Part shown: piece by piece, positions 1-8,525 of the stretch
How the letters are laid out: each line of letters starts with the position of its first letter
Numbering within the stretch: position 1 is the stretch's first letter
Assembly (NCBI GenBank): GCA_001423545.1
Contig: LMOK01000002.1
Coordinates: 1,116,001 to 1,180,000 of the forward strand
DNA length: 64,000 nucleotides
Direction: 5' to 3'
Source: Orlajensenia sp001423545
GTDB lineage: Bacteria; Actinomycetota; Actinomycetes; Actinomycetales; Microbacteriaceae
The notes under the pieces: model-generated
Told to the model about the DNA's origin: nothing
The model's input: only the letters and a program-made list of their open reading frames with translations
Databases searched by the model: none
Made by a program: the position numbers and the translations under genes

Positions 1-693
1 GGCATCGTGAGCGCGCTCAACCGCTCCATCCAGGTCGCGTCCTCTGCAGCTCCCGACGACTCGACGCAGGACCAGCAGGACCCCAACGACGAGAACGGCC
101 AGGGCGGCGACAGCCCGTTCAACTTCTGGAACCTGCCCGACGACGGCAGCGGCCAGCCGCAGGCGCAGCCCCAGGCCACGTCGACCATCTCCCTGCCCGT
201 GATCCAGACGGATGCCGCCATCAACCCGGGCAACTCGGGCGGTGCGCTGCTCAACTCGAAGGGCGAGCTGATCGGCGTGAACGTGGCCATCGCCAGCGCT
301 GGAGCCACTACTGAGGGCAGCCAGTCGGGCAGCATCGGCGTCGGCTTCGCGGTCCCGTCGAACCTCGCCGAGCGCGTCGCCAACGAGATCATCAAGGACG
401 GCGCAGCCTCCCACGGTCTCCTCGGAGCGAGCGTGCAGGATGCGACCAGCGCCGAGGCCGGTGTCGTCGGTGCCCTCATCAAGGAGGTCTCCTCCGACGG
501 AGCGGCGGAGAAGGCCGGCCTCGAGTCCGGTGACATCGTCACCGAGTTCAACGGCGTGCCGATCTCGAACGCCACCGACCTGACGGCCCAGGTGCGCTAC
601 CTGGCCGGCGACGCGAAGGCCGACCTCAGCTACGTGCGCGACGGCAAGAGCGAGACCGCCACGGTCACCCTCGGCGAGTACACGGCCGGCTGA
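1..693 (+). CDS. HtrA/DegP-type trypsin-like serine protease with PDZ domain (5' end missing)
   Basis: The reading frame is open from base 1 and enters at GIVSALNR, a stretch typical of the second half of an HtrA protease domain, so the N-terminus with catalytic His and Asp lies before the window. The catalytic serine is in NPGNSGGALLN. A Gln/Pro/Asp-rich loop of about 40 residues precedes it. The last ~90 residues form a PDZ domain (the GLLGASV start, then a GDIVTEFNGVPI stretch). The family degrades or refolds misfolded envelope proteins, usually membrane-anchored in actinobacteria. A strong hairpin follows the stop. The family call is firm; substrate and membrane anchor cannot be judged. 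Confidence 0.9.
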   Translation, partial: GIVSALNRSIQVASSAAPDDSTQDQQDPNDENGQGGDSPFNFWNLPDDGSGQPQAQPQATSTISLPVIQTDAAINPGNSGGALLNSKGELIGVNVAIASAGATTEGSQSGSIGVGFAVPSNLAERVANEIIKDGAASHGLLGASVQDATSAEAGVVGALIKEVSSDGAAEKAGLESGDIVTEFNGVPISNATDLTAQVRYLAGDAKADLSYVRDGKSETATVTLGEYTAG

Positions 694-710
694 TCCGAAC
701 CGTCCCATCC

Positions 711-744
711 TGAAGCCGCCGCACCCCCGGGTGCGGCGGCTTCA
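711..744 (+). terminator. Rho-independent-type hairpin after the HtrA gene
   Basis: A 15-base-pair perfect stem (TGAAGCCGCCGCACC paired with its complement) with a very short CCCG loop lies 18 bases after the stop codon. There is no long T-run, as is common in high-GC actinobacteria. Confidence 0.75.
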
Positions 745-813
745 GCCGTTCCTGCTGCGGTGTTCCCAGAATCCCTGCGATAGGCTCAATCGACCGTCTG
801 ACGAGTGGATGCA

Positions 814-1869
814 ATGACCGAGAACGCCCCCAGCGGCCCAGCAGAGCTGCTGCCTGGCGTCTCCTACGTCATGCCGGTGCTCAACGAGGTGACGCATGTG
901 CGCGCCGCGGTGAAGAGTCTGCTGGAACAGGACTACGCCGGTGAGTTCGAAGTGGCGATCGCGCTCGGCCCGAGCATCGACGGCACCACCGAGCTACTCG
1001 CCGACATGGCGGCCGAAGACCCGCGCATCAGGGTCATCGACAACCCCGTCGGGTCGACCCCCGCCGGCCTCAACGCGGCCATCCGGGCGTCGCAGCATCC
1101 GATCGTCATCCGCGTCGATGCGCACTCCAGCCTGCCGAGGGACTACGCGCGCATCGCGGTGGAGACCATCCTCGCCACCGGCGCGGCCAACGTCGGCGGC
1201 ATCATGGACGCCCGCGGTCACAGTCCGTTCCAGAAGGCCGTCGCTCTCGCCTACACGACCAAGGTCGGACTCGGCGGCTCGTCGTTCCATGTCGGGGGAG
1301 TCGAGGGACCGGCCGAGACCGTGTACCTCGGATGCTTCCGTCGTGAGGCCATCGAGGCCGTCGGCCTGTTCGACGAGGGCATCAAGCGCGGCCAGGACTG
1401 GGAGCTCAACCGACGGCTGCGGCTGGCGGGGGAGACAGTCTGGTTCACCCCGCGACTGAAGGTCGTCTACCGCCCCCGACCGAGCGTCTCCCGTCTCGCC
1501 CGCCAGATGTTCTCGACCGGCCTGTGGCGCGGCGAACTCGCGCGGAGGTTCCCGGCCAACAACGGTCTGCGTTACTTCATCCCTCCGCTGATGGTGGTGG
1601 GAGTGACTCTCGGGGTCCTGTTGGGCCTCGCCGGCGTGGTCCAGGCCCTCGTGGGAGCCCTGCCGTGGATGCTGATCGGCTTCGCCGTGCCGGCCGTCTA
1701 TGCGCTGTTCGTGGTCGCGGCCACCATCCTGTCAACCACGGGCGCCGGAATTCGCGTGTCCCTGTGGTTTCTCCTAGTCTTGCCGTGCATCCACTTCTGC
1801 TGGGGGCTCGGCTTCCTGCCGGGCTATCTCTCACTGACCAGCAACATCGCGGCGCACACGGGGAGATGA
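814..1869 (+). CDS. Family 2 glycosyltransferase with C-terminal membrane segments
   Basis: The 351-residue protein starts with a GT-A fold: SYVMPVLNE near the N-terminus, a DGTTELL stretch, and the metal-binding region RVDAHSS around residue 105. A GQDWELNRRL motif (ED/QxW-like acceptor motif) is near residue 195. The last ~90 residues hold three or four hydrophobic segments, so the enzyme is probably held at the inner membrane. It likely transfers a sugar to a lipid-linked or surface polymer. An in-frame GTG at 805 is an alternative start; ATG 814 is preferred because a purine-rich GAG lies about 8 bases upstream. The stop overlaps the next start (ATGA), indicating one operon with the phosphatidyltransferase. 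Confidence 0.85.
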   Translation: MTENAPSGPAELLPGVSYVMPVLNEVTHVRAAVKSLLEQDYAGEFEVAIALGPSIDGTTELLADMAAEDPRIRVIDNPVGSTPAGLNAAIRASQHPIVIRVDAHSSLPRDYARIAVETILATGAANVGGIMDARGHSPFQKAVALAYTTKVGLGGSSFHVGGVEGPAETVYLGCFRREAIEAVGLFDEGIKRGQDWELNRRLRLAGETVWFTPRLKVVYRPRPSVSRLARQMFSTGLWRGELARRFPANNGLRYFIPPLMVVGVTLGVLLGLAGVVQALVGALPWMLIGFAVPAVYALFVVAATILSTTGAGIRVSLWFLLVLPCIHFCWGLGFLPGYLSLTSNIAAHTGR

Positions 1870-2702
1870 GCTTGGCGGCAACACACGAGTCGGCGGCGTC
1901 TCCCGAGCGTCCGGCGCGACCGTCGTCGATCGCCGAGCTGCGCGCCGTCGCGCAACCGCCGGAGGTGCGGGGCCGTCGCAACGCCGAGCACTGGACCGCG
2001 TCGCTCTACCTGCGCGACCTCTCGCCGTACCTCACCTGGATGCTGCTGAAGACGCGTATCTCGGCCAACGGCGTGACCGGACTGATGATCCTCGTCGGCT
2101 GGTCGACGGCCGCAGCCCTCCTCATCCCCGGCATCTGGGGCGCGCTGCTCGCGCTCGTCCTCGGTCAGCTGCAGATGCTCGTCGATTGCTGCGACGGAGA
2201 GGTCGCCCGCTGGCGCCGTACGTCCTCCCCGGCCGGTGTCTTCCTCGACAAGGTGGGGCACTACTCCACCGAGGCACTCATCCCCATCGCCCTCGGCATC
2301 CGTGCCGCCGCCTGGCCGTTCGACACTCCGGAGGACTACCTCTGGACCACACTCGGCACCCTGCTCGCGCTGCTCATCGTGCTGAACAAGGCATTGAACG
2401 ACATGGTGCACGTCGCCCGAGCGAACGCCGGGCTCACGAAGCTCGCCGACACCCACGGAGAATCTGCACCCACCCACAGCCTCGTCGCCACCCTGCGTCG
2501 GGCCGCGCGCTTCGTGCCGTTCCACCGTCTGTACCACTCCGTCGAGCTCACGATGATCGCCTTCGTCGCGGCCGTGATCGGTCTGTTCGTCGGCCAGCCC
2601 GAGGTCGACCGCATCCTCGTCGTGGTGCTCGTTCCCCTCGCCTTCCTCGCACTGATCGGTCACTTCGTCGCGATCATGGCCTCCAAGCGTGTCCGTTCCT
2701 GA
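1866..2702 (+). CDS. CDP-alcohol phosphatidyltransferase family membrane enzyme
   Basis: The 278-residue protein carries the CDP-alcohol phosphotransferase signature in DCCDGEVARW followed by GVFLDKVGHY. In the usual motif, DxxDGxxAR-x8-GxxxDxxxD, the final residue is aspartate; here it is histidine. Several hydrophobic segments surround the motif. Members move a phospho-alcohol from a CDP-alcohol onto a second alcohol, in phospholipid or inositol-lipid synthesis. The gene starts inside the stop of the preceding glycosyltransferase and overlaps the next one by 14 bases, so the three are translationally coupled. The neighbouring LicC-like nucleotidyltransferase could supply a CDP-activated head group; that link is inference. 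Confidence 0.8.
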   Translation: MSLAATHESAASPERPARPSSIAELRAVAQPPEVRGRRNAEHWTASLYLRDLSPYLTWMLLKTRISANGVTGLMILVGWSTAAALLIPGIWGALLALVLGQLQMLVDCCDGEVARWRRTSSPAGVFLDKVGHYSTEALIPIALGIRAAAWPFDTPEDYLWTTLGTLLALLIVLNKALNDMVHVARANAGLTKLADTHGESAPTHSLVATLRRAARFVPFHRLYHSVELTMIAFVAAVIGLFVGQPEVDRILVVVLVPLAFLALIGHFVAIMASKRVRS

Positions 2703-3564
2703 CCCCACGGTCGGGGTCGTCGTGCTCACCCAGGGCACGCGTCCCGACGACCTGGCTCGCGGCATCCGGTCCCTCCTGGATCAGACCGGCGTGAGCCTCG
2801 ACATCGTGTGCGTCGGCAACGGATGGGAGCCGACCGGGCTGCCCGCTGGAGTCGCCGCCCTCGCCCTGCCCGAGAACCTCGGGATCCCGGCCGGGCGCAA
2901 TCGCGGAGTCGCGCAGGTGAGCGGTGAGTTCCTGTTCTTCCTCGACGACGACGCGAGCCTGCCCGATCCCGGTTTCCTCGCGGCGGCGGTGGCGAAGCTG
3001 CGCGCCGACACCTCGCTCGGCCTCATCCAGCCCCGAGTGGTCGATCCGAGCGGCACCACGCCGCCCAAGCGCTGGATCCCGCGCATCCGCAAGGGCGAAG
3101 CCGAGCACTCGAGCAACGTCTTCTCCGTCTGGGAGGGCGCCGTCATCCTGCCGCGCGCGGTCTTCGACGCGACCGGCGGCTGGGCGGAGCCGTTCTTCTA
3201 CGCCCACGAGGGCATCGAACTGGCTTGGCGGGTCTGGGACCAGGGCAAGCGCGCCTGGTACGCCGGCGACCTCGTCGCGAATCACCCGGTGATCACGCCG
3301 ACACGGCACAGCTACTACTACAGGCTCAACGCCCGCAACCGGGTGTGGCTGGCCCGGCGCAACCTTCCCGCGGTGTTCGTGCCGTTCTACGTGGCCTCCT
3401 GGACCGGCGTGCAGCTGCTGCGTTCGGTGCGCAATCGCGACGGCCTCGGCGCCTGGTGGGGCGGCTGGCGCGAGGGGTGGAGAACGGATGCCGGTGAGCG
3501 TCGGCCGCTCCGCTGGCGCACGGTGTGGCGCATGACGCTGGCGGGGCGCCCGCCCGTCATCTGA
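2689..3564 (+). CDS. Family 2 glycosyltransferase (rhamnosyl/galactofuranosyl-transferase-like)
   Basis: This 291-residue protein begins at GTG, with the start 14 bases inside the preceding gene. It shows a GT-A domain: VGVVVLTQG at the N-terminus, NLGIPAGRNRG near residue 67, and the DDD metal motif in FFLDDDASLPD. The acceptor region is FFYAHEGIELAWR. No convincing transmembrane segment is seen, so it is probably cytosolic and membrane-associated. The NxGxxxGRNxG pattern is common among transferases that extend surface polysaccharides. The donor sugar cannot be inferred. Confidence 0.82.
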   Translation: MSVPDPTVGVVVLTQGTRPDDLARGIRSLLDQTGVSLDIVCVGNGWEPTGLPAGVAALALPENLGIPAGRNRGVAQVSGEFLFFLDDDASLPDPGFLAAAVAKLRADTSLGLIQPRVVDPSGTTPPKRWIPRIRKGEAEHSSNVFSVWEGAVILPRAVFDATGGWAEPFFYAHEGIELAWRVWDQGKRAWYAGDLVANHPVITPTRHSYYYRLNARNRVWLARRNLPAVFVPFYVASWTGVQLLRSVRNRDGLGAWWGGWREGWRTDAGERRPLRWRTVWRMTLAGRPPVI

Positions 3565-3645
3565 GCGAAGCGCTCAGGTCGCGGGACGATCGTGGGCGGC
3601 ATCCGTCGTCGACCCCCATCACAGTCACCCGGGTAGGCTGGAACC

Positions 3646-4935
3646 GTGGGTGTGATGAAGGACGCGAAGCTCGGCTTGCGCTATGTGAACAGCGTCTTCG
3701 CCAACCGCCGCGCCCAGTCGGTACTGCGCCAGAAGCTCGCGCTGAAGCCGCCGCTCGAGCCGCACCGGTTCAAAGTCGCGGTCTACTTCGCCGACGGCAA
3801 GGTCAACCTGTACCAGATGCGGCAGTGGTACAAGCCGCTGGCCGAGCTGTCGAAGACCTGGCCCGTGCTCATCCTCAGCCGCGCGTCGGGGTCGGCGTCG
3901 ATTCTCCTCGACGAGGCGCCGATTCCCGTGGCGTATGTGCGCAAGGTCGCCGACCTCGAGCGGGTGATCGACGAGCAGGACCTGCACGTCATCTTCTACG
4001 TCAACCAGAACGCCAAGAACTTCCAGATGATGCGCTACGGGCGCCGCTGGCACGTTTTCATCAACCACGGTGAGAGCGACAAGATGTACATGACCACGAA
4101 CCAGTTCAAGGCGTACGACTACGCGCTGGTCGCCGGCGATGCCGCCCTGTCCCGGCTGAACAAGGTGCTGTGGGACTACGACTTCGCGAAGCGTGCGCTG
4201 CCCATCGGCCGGCCGCAGGCGGACCACTACTCGGGCGACCTGCCCTACACTCCGGATGCCCGCGAGGTCGTGCTCTATGCGCCGACGTGGGAGGGCGACC
4301 GGGCGGCTGCGGCCTATGGATCCGTCGCCACCCACGGCGTCGCCCTCGTGCGCGCCCTGCTCGCGAGCGGTCGGCATCGGGTGATCTATCGCCCGCATCC
4401 GCGCTCCGGAGTGGTTGACGACGCCTACGGCGCCGCGAACCGCGAGATCATCCGCATGATCGCGCAGGCCAACGCCGCAGACCCGACGGCGCAGCACATC
4501 TTCGACCAGGGCGCCGACCTCGGCTGGCAGCTCGCCGCTGCCGACGTCGCCGTCGTCGACATCTCGGCGATGGTCTACGACCGTCTGGCCACAGGCAAGC
4601 CGCTCATGATCACGCGACCGGTGAACCCGGCCGCCGAGATCGACACCGGCGGTTACCTGTCGGACTGCGAGTGGCTGACGGCCGCGGATGCCCCGGGCAT
4701 CGTCGCCTTCGTCGACGAGCTGTCGCACGGCGATGACGCGCGCGAGAGGCTGCGCGTGTGGGTCGAGCGCTACTTCGGCGACGCGACGCCGGGGGCGGCC
4801 ACGGCACGGTTCCACGCGGCGGTGCAGCACCTCATGGACGAGTGGGAGCGCAACGCGGCACTGCACGCGGCCGATGGAGAGGTCGACGAGCACGATGTCG
4901 GCGAGGACGACGACCCGGGCATTCTCGGCCAGTAG
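3646..4935 (+). CDS. CDP-glycerol glycerophosphotransferase-like protein (TagB/TagF family)
   Basis: The 429-residue protein matches the C-terminal catalytic region of TagB/TagF enzymes, which add glycerol- or ribitol-phosphate to teichoic acids at the cytoplasmic face. Visible family elements are FINHGESDK (the HG motif) near residue 140, VLYAPTWEGD near residue 210, the IYRPHPR motif, and DISAMVYDRLATGKP near residue 305. The GTG start is preceded by TAGGCT with exactly six bases between, suggesting a leaderless message. The C-terminus is acidic (DEHDVGEDDD). Gram-positive relatives build wall teichoic acid; in this organism the polymer is unknown. A capsule-type phosphopolymer is an alternative. 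Confidence 0.8.
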   Translation: MGVMKDAKLGLRYVNSVFANRRAQSVLRQKLALKPPLEPHRFKVAVYFADGKVNLYQMRQWYKPLAELSKTWPVLILSRASGSASILLDEAPIPVAYVRKVADLERVIDEQDLHVIFYVNQNAKNFQMMRYGRRWHVFINHGESDKMYMTTNQFKAYDYALVAGDAALSRLNKVLWDYDFAKRALPIGRPQADHYSGDLPYTPDAREVVLYAPTWEGDRAAAAYGSVATHGVALVRALLASGRHRVIYRPHPRSGVVDDAYGAANREIIRMIAQANAADPTAQHIFDQGADLGWQLAAADVAVVDISAMVYDRLATGKPLMITRPVNPAAEIDTGGYLSDCEWLTAADAPGIVAFVDELSHGDDARERLRVWVERYFGDATPGAATARFHAAVQHLMDEWERNAALHAADGEVDEHDVGEDDDPGILGQ

Positions 4936-4974
4936 ACGGCGCCAGCGGTCGGGGGTACCGAGCTCGGCGGCGGA

Positions 4975-5919
4975 TCAGCGTGCTTCGGGCTCCGGCTCGC
5001 CGAACGGGTCGTCGAGGGGGTCGGGCTCGAGAGCGGCATCCGGTGCCGTCAGGCTCTTGCGGCGGGGACGGATGGCCCGCATCCGGCCGTTGATGACGTT
5101 GCTGGCGCGGGAGACGCCGCCCTGCACTCCGCCGAACGCACGGGTGGCGATGTTGCCGCGCGAGTCGCCGACCACGATGTCGTGCGGTTCGAGTTCCTGG
5201 GGGAGCGTCTCGGGCGGCATGCCGAACGCCAACCGCGACGACTGCACCACGCGGCCCGACACGATGCGGTTGCCGACCCCGCCGATGACGGCGCCGATTC
5301 CGAAGGGGATGGCCTTGGAGAAGACGCTGGCGCCGGCTCCCACCACGAACTTGCGCAGGAACATCGACTTGAGCTTGTCGGCCAACGGCCCGACGAGGGC
5401 GCGCGGCAGGTTCGCCGTCACGAGCTCGCCCCAGTAGGCGCTGCGCACGGCCCCGCCGCCGGACACCTGTCCGGCGAGCTGCCGCACCAGGTTCGAGCCC
5501 TCCGAGCCGAGCATCATCGTCATGATGAGGGCGCGGGCACGATCGGGGTCGGCCACGGCGATGCCGTGCACCTCGGCGACGGACTGCGCGTACAGCGCCG
5601 TCGCCTCGAGGAAGCCCGCGGTCTCGACACCCGAGAGCACGATCGTCATGCCCGTGCCGATGCCGGGGACCACCGCCGTCGCTCCGACGGCCGCGCCGCC
5701 GGTGGTGGTGGCGGCCATGTAGCGGCGCTCGAGGATGCGCACCAGCTGTGCCGGGGTCGCATCCGGATTCCGTCGACGGATGCTGCGGATGTGCGCGAGC
5801 ACAGCCGGACGCTGCACGCCCAGTCCGAAGTCGATCGTGCGCACCAGGCGCGGCGGCAGCTCGCCGCCGACGGGGGTGCCGCCGGTGGAGGAGACGATGG
5901 GCTTCGGTGTGCGTGCCAT
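4975..5919 (-). CDS. Conserved actinobacterial membrane protein, EcsC-like (tentative)
   Basis: I do not firmly recognise this 314-residue protein. It has a basic N-terminus, a Gly/Ala-rich hydrophobic hairpin around residues 65-100 (GGAAVGATAVVPGIGTGM), a second glycine-rich hydrophobic stretch around residue 200 (IPFGIGAVIGGVGNRI), and a charged Pro/Asp/Glu-rich tail. This arrangement resembles EcsC-type peripheral membrane proteins, but the resemblance is by eye only. ATG 5919 is chosen because upstream sequence in frame is not protein-like and TAGGCT lies 8 bases before it. It runs opposite to the surface-polymer genes and is probably a separate transcript. Confidence 0.6.
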   Translation of the reverse strand: MARTPKPIVSSTGGTPVGGELPPRLVRTIDFGLGVQRPAVLAHIRSIRRRNPDATPAQLVRILERRYMAATTTGGAAVGATAVVPGIGTGMTIVLSGVETAGFLEATALYAQSVAEVHGIAVADPDRARALIMTMMLGSEGSNLVRQLAGQVSGGGAVRSAYWGELVTANLPRALVGPLADKLKSMFLRKFVVGAGASVFSKAIPFGIGAVIGGVGNRIVSGRVVQSSRLAFGMPPETLPQELEPHDIVVGDSRGNIATRAFGGVQGGVSRASNVINGRMRAIRPRRKSLTAPDAALEPDPLDDPFGEPEPEAR

Positions 5920-6064
5920 AGAGCACGAGCCTATTGCGAGAGTCTGAGGGATCCCCCTCCCTTGCGGATGGCCGCCCGATGTGGCACGAGGCGCTACCCG
6001 TTCCAGGCTGGCGCCTCTGCAGCACGCGATCTGCACCGGCGCATCCGCGAACTAGATTCGAGGT

Positions 6065-6670
6065 ATGACGCAGCTCATCACCTGGGAATCCATCGAGGGC
6101 ATCGAGCGCCGGGCCCCCCGCCTCGTCGCGACTCCCGACCAGCATCGCGCAGTCGCCGAGACCGTCACGTCCTGGGCGACGGATGCCGCATCCTTCGACG
6201 TCGACGACGGCATCACGCGGGCGCACCTCCTTCTCGTGGGGGCCGAGCACCTCGAGATGGCCGGAGACCTCGACGAGGCGCGCCGGCTGGCCGAGACTGC
6301 CGCCGCGCATCCGACGGCGGAGCCGTTCGGGGCCCATCCGACGCTCATCTCGCTCGCCTTCGCGAGCGGCGACAGCGAGCGGGCCGTGGCCCTCGCCGAC
6401 GAGGTCAGGGCGGCGCCGGATGCCGGCCTGCACATCATCCTGATGATCGCCGAGACCTTCGAACTGAACGGCGACCTGGCCCGGGCCGAGCGCTGGAACA
6501 CCATCGGTGCACGGAGGGCGTCGGCCGCCGGCCTGTCGCCCACCGAGCAGTACCTGACCTTCCTCGGCGGGCGCTTCCGGGCGCGACGCGACGCCGGCAA
6601 GCCGCTCGACGGCCTCGACGACGAGGCGCAGGAGCTGCGCGCCGAGGCCGGGCTCGACCCGCTGGTCTGA
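6065..6670 (+). CDS. Tetratricopeptide-like hypothetical protein
   Basis: The 201-residue protein is alpha-helical and rich in Ala, Glu and Leu, with helix pairs typical of TPR repeats (GDLDEARRLAETAAAHP and GDLARAERWNTIGARRA). No catalytic motif, signal peptide or membrane segment is visible. TPR proteins normally act as scaffolds. TAGATT ends six bases before the ATG, so the message is probably leaderless. It sits alone between opposite-strand genes, giving no functional clue. Confidence 0.65.
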   Translation: MTQLITWESIEGIERRAPRLVATPDQHRAVAETVTSWATDAASFDVDDGITRAHLLLVGAEHLEMAGDLDEARRLAETAAAHPTAEPFGAHPTLISLAFASGDSERAVALADEVRAAPDAGLHIILMIAETFELNGDLARAERWNTIGARRASAAGLSPTEQYLTFLGGRFRARRDAGKPLDGLDDEAQELRAEAGLDPLV

Positions 6671-6734
6671 GCGGCATCCGCGGCCCGAATCGGCCAGACG
6701 GATCGAGCGGCCCGACCTGCCCGGTCGGCCCTGC

Positions 6735-7523
6735 TCAGGCCTTCGGGGGCTTGGCCACTCCGTAGTCGGCGTTGTAGGCGTCGAGCACGTCGCCGATGGG
6801 GCCGTCGAGCACGAGCTTGCCCTTGTCGAGGTAGAGGCCGCGCGTGCAGAAGCGACGCAGGTCGCGCTCGTTGTGCGACACGAAGAACAGCGTGCGTCCT
6901 CCGGCCAGCAGTTCCTCGATGCGGGCGTAGCACTTCTCGCGGAACGCCTTGTCGCCGACGGCGAGCACCTCGTCGACGAGGATGATCGGCTCCTCGAGAC
7001 GCGAGATCACCGAGAAGGCGATGCGCACCTTCATGCCGCTCGAGAGGTGCTTGTAGGGCGTGTCGAGGAAGTCGCCGATATCGGCGAACTCGATGATGTC
7101 GTCGAAGCGCTCGTCGATCATGCTGCGCGTCATGCCGTGCAGTCCCGCCGTGAGGTGGATGTTGTCGCGCACCGTGAGGTCGTCGACGAAGCCGCCGGTG
7201 ATCTCGATGAGCGGCGCGACGCCGCCGTGCACGGTCACGCTGCCCTCGTCGGGGAGCATCACCCCGGCGACGAGCTTCAACAGGGTGGACTTCCCCTGGC
7301 CGTTGCGCCCGACGACTCCGATGGCCTCGCCCTTCCTCACGTCGATCGACAGCCCGCGCAGCGCCCAGAACTCGCCGGGCCGGCTGCGACGGGCGCGCCC
7401 CGCGAAGAGATCTTTGAAGTTGCGCCGGCCGCGCTTGTTGCGGCGGAACCTGATGCCGGCATCCGCCACCCGGATGTCGATGTCTGCGGCGCTGGATTCG
7501 GTCTCGATGGCGGCGTCGCTCAT
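6735..7523 (-). CDS. ABC transporter ATP-binding protein, teichoic acid/O-antigen export type (TagH/Wzt-like)
   Basis: The 262-residue protein is a single nucleotide-binding domain. Walker A is GRNGQGKSTLL, the signature is HLSSGMKVRIAFS, and Walker B is PIILVDEVLAVGD, the last two being characteristic of polysaccharide/teichoic-acid exporters of the ABC-2 class. The family powers flipping of lipid-linked polymers. The start ATG overlaps the stop of the permease upstream on the same strand (ATGA), confirming the pair. No C-terminal carbohydrate-binding Wzt extension is present. With the glycosyltransferase and glycerophosphotransferase genes nearby, it probably exports their product. Confidence 0.9.
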   Translation of the reverse strand: MSDAAIETESSAADIDIRVADAGIRFRRNKRGRRNFKDLFAGRARRSRPGEFWALRGLSIDVRKGEAIGVVGRNGQGKSTLLKLVAGVMLPDEGSVTVHGGVAPLIEITGGFVDDLTVRDNIHLTAGLHGMTRSMIDERFDDIIEFADIGDFLDTPYKHLSSGMKVRIAFSVISRLEEPIILVDEVLAVGDKAFREKCYARIEELLAGGRTLFFVSHNERDLRRFCTRGLYLDKGKLVLDGPIGDVLDAYNADYGVAKPPKA

Positions 7524-8329
7524 CAGATCTCCTTCAGGACGGAACGCTCGAGCCGCCGGAACAGCAGCAGCCCGACGACGAGGAAGGCGACGGACACGAG
7601 GGCCGAGATGCCCACGTCGAACCAGTTGAGCTGGTCGGGGAAGAAGCCGGCGCGGTAGAGCCCGAAGATGCCGGACAGCGGGTTGAACGCCGCCCACACC
7701 TGCAGGTCGGCCGGCAGGTCCGTCGTGCCGTAGATGATCGGCGATGCGTAGAACAGCAGGCGCAGGATCAGCTTGACCGCGCGCTCGATGTCTCTGAAGA
7801 ACACCACGAGCGGAGCCACGATGAGTCCGACGCCGACGGTGAGCACGGCCTGCAAGAGGATCGCGAGGGGGAAGTAGAGCAGGTCGATGTTGACCTGCGC
7901 GCCCGAGAAGATCGCGAACAGTGCCAGCACCGGCAGCGACGCCACGAACTCGATGCCCTTCGAGAGCACGATGCGATTCACCCAGATGGTGCGGGGGATC
8001 GTGGTGGAACGGATCAGCTTCGCTTCACGCAGGAATGCGCGCGTGGAGTCGGAGATGGTGCCGTTGAACCACATCCAGGGGAGCAGAGCCGTGAGAAGGA
8101 AGACGATGTAGGGCTCGGCGCCGACGCTGCGCTCGAAGATGACGGTGAAGACGAACCAGTAGATGGCCGACATGAGCAGCGGGTCGAGGATCGACCAGAC
8201 GTAGCCGAGGGCCGACGTGGAGTACCGCACCCGCAGGTCGCGGCGGGTGAGCAGCCAGAGGGAGTGGCGATAGCGCGAGAACGGGGTCCACTGGGGGCGC
8301 GACTCGGCGTAGGAACTCACGCGCTCCAT
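7523..8329 (-). CDS. ABC-2 type polysaccharide/teichoic acid export permease (TagG/Wzm-like)
   Basis: The 268-residue membrane protein has about six hydrophobic segments and the family N-terminal stretch RRDLRVRYSTSALGYVWSILDP, followed by LLPWMWFNGTISDST. These are standard for the membrane component of polysaccharide ABC exporters. The C-terminus (RRLERSVLKEI) is the usual cytosolic tail. It is translationally coupled to the ATPase gene after it. ATG 8329 gives the normal family length; longer in-frame N-termini are Arg-rich and unlike protein. Confidence 0.9.
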   Translation of the reverse strand: MERVSSYAESRPQWTPFSRYRHSLWLLTRRDLRVRYSTSALGYVWSILDPLLMSAIYWFVFTVIFERSVGAEPYIVFLLTALLPWMWFNGTISDSTRAFLREAKLIRSTTIPRTIWVNRIVLSKGIEFVASLPVLALFAIFSGAQVNIDLLYFPLAILLQAVLTVGVGLIVAPLVVFFRDIERAVKLILRLLFYASPIIYGTTDLPADLQVWAAFNPLSGIFGLYRAGFFPDQLNWFDVGISALVSVAFLVVGLLLFRRLERSVLKEI

Positions 8330-8464
8330 CGTATGCGCCCGGGCGTCGTGCTCCTGCTCACGCGACCGTGCCGCGTCGCTGTGCCGCGTCGCACTGCCGC
8401 GGCGCCACGCGCCGGCATCCGGAGGCGGCACCAGGGCTGAAACGACGCAAGCAGGCCGAAACGA

Positions 8465-8495
8465 CGGAAGCAGGCCCGATGGGCCTGCTTCCGTG
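8465..8495 (-). terminator. Hairpin after the LicC-like nucleotidyltransferase gene
   Basis: A 14-base-pair perfect stem (ACGGAAGCAGGCCC and its complement) around a GAT loop lies about 30 bases after the stop of the minus-strand nucleotidyltransferase gene. Confidence 0.7.
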
Positions 8496-8525
8496 AGGTT
8501 CAGCCGATGCGGCCTGTCGTGGCGA

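Noticed and set aside
4832..6433. 533-residue minus-strand open frame
   Set aside because: It is Arg/Gly/His-rich, runs in another frame of the EcsC-like gene and spans the intergenic gap; typical high-GC shadow.
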